A stretch of 64,000 nt of DNA from Callorhinus ursinus (lineage: Eukaryota > Chordata > Mammalia > Carnivora > Otariidae). How positions within the stretch are numbered: the first letter of the stretch is position 1; each line of letters starts with the position of its first letter. A program made the translations under genes and the position numbers. This document shows, piece by piece, positions 60,498-64,000 of the stretch. The stretch covers positions 20,618,170-20,682,169 of the forward strand of contig NW_020312827.1 of assembly GCF_003265705.1 (NCBI RefSeq), given 5' to 3'. The notes under the pieces were generated by a model. The model made no database searches. It saw only the letters and a list, made by a program, of their open reading frames with translations, and had not been told where the DNA came from.

Positions 60498-62336
60498 ACA
60501 GTTCTTCCTCAGTCCAGGAAGATGAAGAGGTAGAGATGGAGGCTATCAGCTGGCAGGCCAGTAGTCCAGCCATGAATGGACATCCTGCCACTCCACTGAC
60601 CTCTGCTCGTTTCCCCAGCTGGGTCACTTTTGATGACAATGAGGTCAGCTGCCCTTTGCCACCAGTCACCCCTCCCCTGAAGCCAAACCCACCACCTGTT
60701 GCATCTGTGATCCCAAATGTGCCTCATCACTCAGCTGGGTCATTTAAGAAGAGGGAACGTCCCAAGAGCACTCTGATGAACTTTTCCAAAGTTCAGAAGC
60801 TGGACATCTCGTCCTTAAGCCATCCACCTTCCATAACCGAGGCTCCACCTTGGAGGGCAACCAATCCTTTCCTGAATGAGACTCTGCAGGATGTCCAACC
60901 CTCTCCTATCAACCCTTTCATTGCTTTCTTTGAGGAGCAGGAGAGGCGCTCCCAAAACAGTTCCATTTCCAGTGCCACAGGCAAGAGCCAAAGAGATTCT
61001 CTCATTGTCATCTATCAGGATGCCATCAGTTTTGATGACTCAAGCAAAAACCAGTCCCACTCTGATGCTGTTGAAAAACTCAAACAACTCCAGATTGATG
61101 ATCCTGATCGTTTAGGCAGTGTGACACTACCAGATGATGACCCTATAGCCTGGGTTGAACTAGATGACCACCCACCTGGTTCAGCACTGTCCCAGCCCAG
61201 GGATGGGTGGCCAATGATGCTAAGGATCCCTGAGAAGAAAAACATCATGTCATCTAGGCACTGGGGACCCATCTACATCAAACTGACAGACAGTGGTTAC
61301 CTGCAGCTGTATTATGAGCAGGGTCTAGAAAAACCATTCCGTGAGTTCAAGCTGGAGATCTGCCATGAAATTTCGGAACCCCGGCTCCAAAACTATGATG
61401 ACAATGGCAGGATCCACAGCTTGCGAATAGACCGTGTCACCTACAAGGAGAAGAAGAAATACCAGCCCAAACCCGCTGTGGCCCACATAGCAGAGAGGGA
61501 ACAAGTGATTAAGCTGGGCACCACCAATTATGATGACTTCCTGAGTTTCATCCGCGCTGTTCAGGACCGGCTCATGAATCTGCCAGTGTTGTCAATGGAC
61601 TTGAGCACAGTTGGCTTGAACTACCTTGAAGAGGAGATTACTGTGGATGTCAAGGATGAATTCTCTGGCATTGTGAGCAAAGGAGACAACCAGATTCTCC
61701 AGCACCATGTCTTGACACGGATCCACATTCTGAGTTTCCTCTCTGGGCTGGCAGAGTGCCGCCTGGGCCTCAACGATGTCCTCATCAAAGGGAACGAAAT
61801 AGTTTCCCGGCAAGACATCATGCCCACCACCACCACAAAGTGGATCAAGCTTCATCAGTGCCGTTTTCATGGGTGTGTGGATGAGGATGTATTCAACAAC
61901 TCACGGGTTATTCTGTTCAACCCTTTGGATGCCTGCCGGTTTGAGCTCATGCGGTTCAGGACAGTATTTGCGGAGAAGACCTTGCCTTTCACACTCAGGA
62001 CAGCAGCAAGCATCAGCGGGGCAGAGGTGGAGGTGCAGAGCTGGCTTAGGATGTCAGCCGGCTTCTCCTCTAACCGAGACCCACTCACTCAGGTTCCCTG
62101 TGAGAATGTGATGGTTCGTTACCCTGTGCCCAGTGAGTGGGTGAAAAACTTCCGCAGGGAAAGCGTCCTGGGGGAAAAGTCTTTAAAAGCCAAAGTGAAC
62201 CGGGGGGCGAGTTTTGGCTCAGCTAGTATGTCTGGCTCTGAGCCTGTCATGAGAGTCACTCTGGGAACTGCCAAGTATGAACATGCCTTCAACTCCATTG
62301 TGTGGAGGATAAACCGACTGCCTGACAAAAATTCAG
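60498..62336 (+). CDS. STON2: STON2 large coding exon (stonin-2, partial protein)
   Basis: Stonin-2 is a cytosolic endocytic adaptor that sorts synaptotagmin into recycling synaptic vesicles. It links cargo to AP-2 and to EH-domain proteins such as EPS15 and intersectin. The exon follows a pyrimidine-rich acceptor ending TTTTAG and ends before a GTAGGT donor. Two bases complete an upstream codon, 612 codons follow, and one base is left over. Numbering from the first internal Met (60536), I see WVTF at 29-32 (AP-2 ear type), NPF at 110-112 and 126-128 (EH binding), the stonin homology domain at about 226-360 and the mu-homology domain from about 365 to the exon end. I recognised it by near identity to my memory of human STON2, about 905 residues. 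Residues 1 to about 200 and the C-terminal 80 or so lie outside the window. No frameshift or internal stop occurs. The Met at 60536 is internal, not the start. STON1 is the alternative paralogue but fits the NPF-containing N-terminal part less well. Confidence 0.97.
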
Positions 62337-64000
62337 GTAGGTAGTGGTTTCTCTTCTGTGCAAATTGCCACATGGTCACACGAGAGCTGGGGTCCGAGTT
62401 CCGCATTCTGTTCCCCTATGAAGGGCTGGGTTTTGTTGTGTGACAGAAATAAGGTTAACGGAGAAGTGGGACCAGAGAAGCAAAAATACTTGAGCAAAAA
62501 GTAAGTAACAAACACGAATGACCTAGTTCACTCCGTTTTCTCACTCCCTTATTATCCTACTTCTAGAAAACTGCGTTATTCTTCTCAGCTGAGCTGCTAA
62601 GCAGATTTGCATAGCAATTTATGAATTTGTATTCTTTTTCTGACTCATGTAAGTATTACCTGTGGCGCCGGAAGCTGTGTATTTCTAGATCCTAGAAAGC
62701 CTCTGGGTTCTGAAGAGATATCTTTCTCACTGCCTTGAGTAGGTAAAGGGGCAAGTTTATGGCCAGTCATATATACAGTACGGGTGAGGAGTCAGTCTAA
62801 TGATTCTAGTCCCCCTGTGCGAGACCTGTCGGTCATAACATCTCCAACTCAGAGTTGGGATTTGAGGAGAGGGAAGAGGATAAAGGGCGTCTGATCAGAT
62901 CAGACTGAAGATCCAGTCAGGACCAGAAAGTCCAAAAGGGCTGAAATTCTGTCAGACAAAAAGTAAAGGAAGGTATGTTTGATTTAAACAAAGAAAGCAA
63001 GCTTACCAGCCCTAGCTCGGTTGCTCACAGCTGTTAGGGATGCTTTTGTGCTTGAGTGAGCGCAGAAGGCGATGACTTTCCTCAGGGGTCCAGTGAATTT
63101 AATGAAATGACAAAACTAGAGAGTAATCCAACCAGCTGTAATAGCCTTATTTCTTAGAGTAAGTTTGAGTGACCCCAATGACAGGCAGTAAGCCCATGAT
63201 CCTATGATCCTTGAAACCACTTCTCTTCTTGTTTATTATAAACTTCGCCCATTTGTTAACGAAAGTGGATATCCTAGCCAAGCAGAAAGGGTAAGGTTTG
63301 GAAGGACCCTTGACGGAGATTTCCTTCTCTTATGCAAATACTCCTCTTCCATTCTCACTATTAAACCCTGATAGTATGTTTAGAGTCTTCATTTCCTGTG
63401 CCGAGTGTGGAGTGGCTTTGTCATCCTACCCAGCATGGGACATGATGTGACTGCAAGAGGCAGTACGATCTGGTCACCTCCCCAAGCCGTCGAAGCAGTG
63501 CACACACACACCGGGGCATTCTGTGCCAGACACTGGGTGTAGTGGTGCAAAATGAAGAGACAATTGGACCTCTGTGTTTGAGGCTGGATTTGCCAGACAC
63601 CCCCATCCCCACCCCGGTTTCTAAACTGACAGGATTTTTAAAAACAAAGTCTTCCTCTCTGTGCTTGCTTATTCATTTCTCCTGAAATTGGCACTGTATT
63701 CGCCTGGTGATAGCACTGTGATTTCTACCTCAGCCACGGAACCCGTCTGAACTGATGGAGGAAAGGAAAAGCCCTGAACTCTCCTTTGGCACAGAAGCCC
63801 TTGAGAAGAGAAGTGAGGTGGAAGGGGGCAAGTTACTGTTGAACCTGCTGGAGACTTGACATCCGAAAAGACAAGGCCTCAGGCTTATGTTTATTGGAAC
63901 GTTTGGCCCTTCAGTTTGTTAAGCATGGATTCAGATCACTTCATTGTGGAATTACTGAGTCTTCAAGGTAGAAGGGGCCTTGGGGATAACGCAGTCAAAC
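62337..64000 (+). other. STON2: STON2 intron (start of the next intron)
   Basis: This begins with the GTAGGT donor. The remaining C-terminal stonin-2 exons were not found before the window end. No repeat family is recognised with confidence. Reading through the donor gives only two more codons (Gly-Arg) before TAG at 62342-62344. Confidence 0.8.

Noticed and set aside
60536..62344. 602-residue frame as a complete protein starting at Met 60536 and ending SGR
   Set aside because: The frame is open upstream to a splice acceptor, and a GTAGGT donor precedes the stop. Homology shows that both termini are internal to stonin-2.
1..64000. CRISPR array, bacterial operon or phage
   Set aside because: No direct-repeat and spacer pattern; the sequence is clearly mammalian with introns, SINEs and LINE-1.

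Overview
The window is a stretch of mammalian nuclear DNA, most likely from a caniform carnivore. It contains about twenty copies of the tRNA-derived SINE typical of Carnivora: the head reads GGGGCGCCTGGGTGGCTCAG, followed by a CT-rich tail and an AAATAAATAAATCTTT A-tail. Several truncated carnivoran LINE-1 3' ends are also present. The dog-specific SINE head is absent, so a bear, seal or mustelid-type genome is more likely than a canid. This taxonomic call is inference.

The only gene I can support is STON2 (stonin-2), on the + strand. One large coding exon (60498-62336) carries the second half of the N-terminal region (a WVxF motif and two NPF motifs), the stonin homology domain and most of the mu-homology domain. 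The first roughly 190-200 residues and the last roughly 80 residues are encoded outside the window. A second, small candidate coding exon (16951-17121) lies 43 kb upstream. It is exactly 171 bp (57 codons), has good splice sites, is open in the one frame that joins the large exon, and has symmetric phase. It behaves like a cassette exon of STON2 and is the most interesting item here.

Layout: 1-16950 is intron, with old repeats, one SINE, one LINE-1 tail containing a 100-N assembly gap (14276-14375), and MaLR LTR fragments. 16951-17121 is the candidate cassette exon. 17122-60497 is a long intron dense in SINEs and LINE-1 pieces, including a SINE nested in an old LINE-1 and itself split by a younger LINE-1 tail (38630-41290). 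60498-62336 is the large STON2 exon. 62337-64000 is the start of the next intron.

All other long open frames I examined lie in intronic repeats or look like chance. I found no RNA gene, CRISPR array, CpG island promoter or second protein gene, and nothing that amounts to a new multi-gene system. The noteworthy observations are the cassette exon, assembly and transposition structures, and a few non-B DNA motifs.
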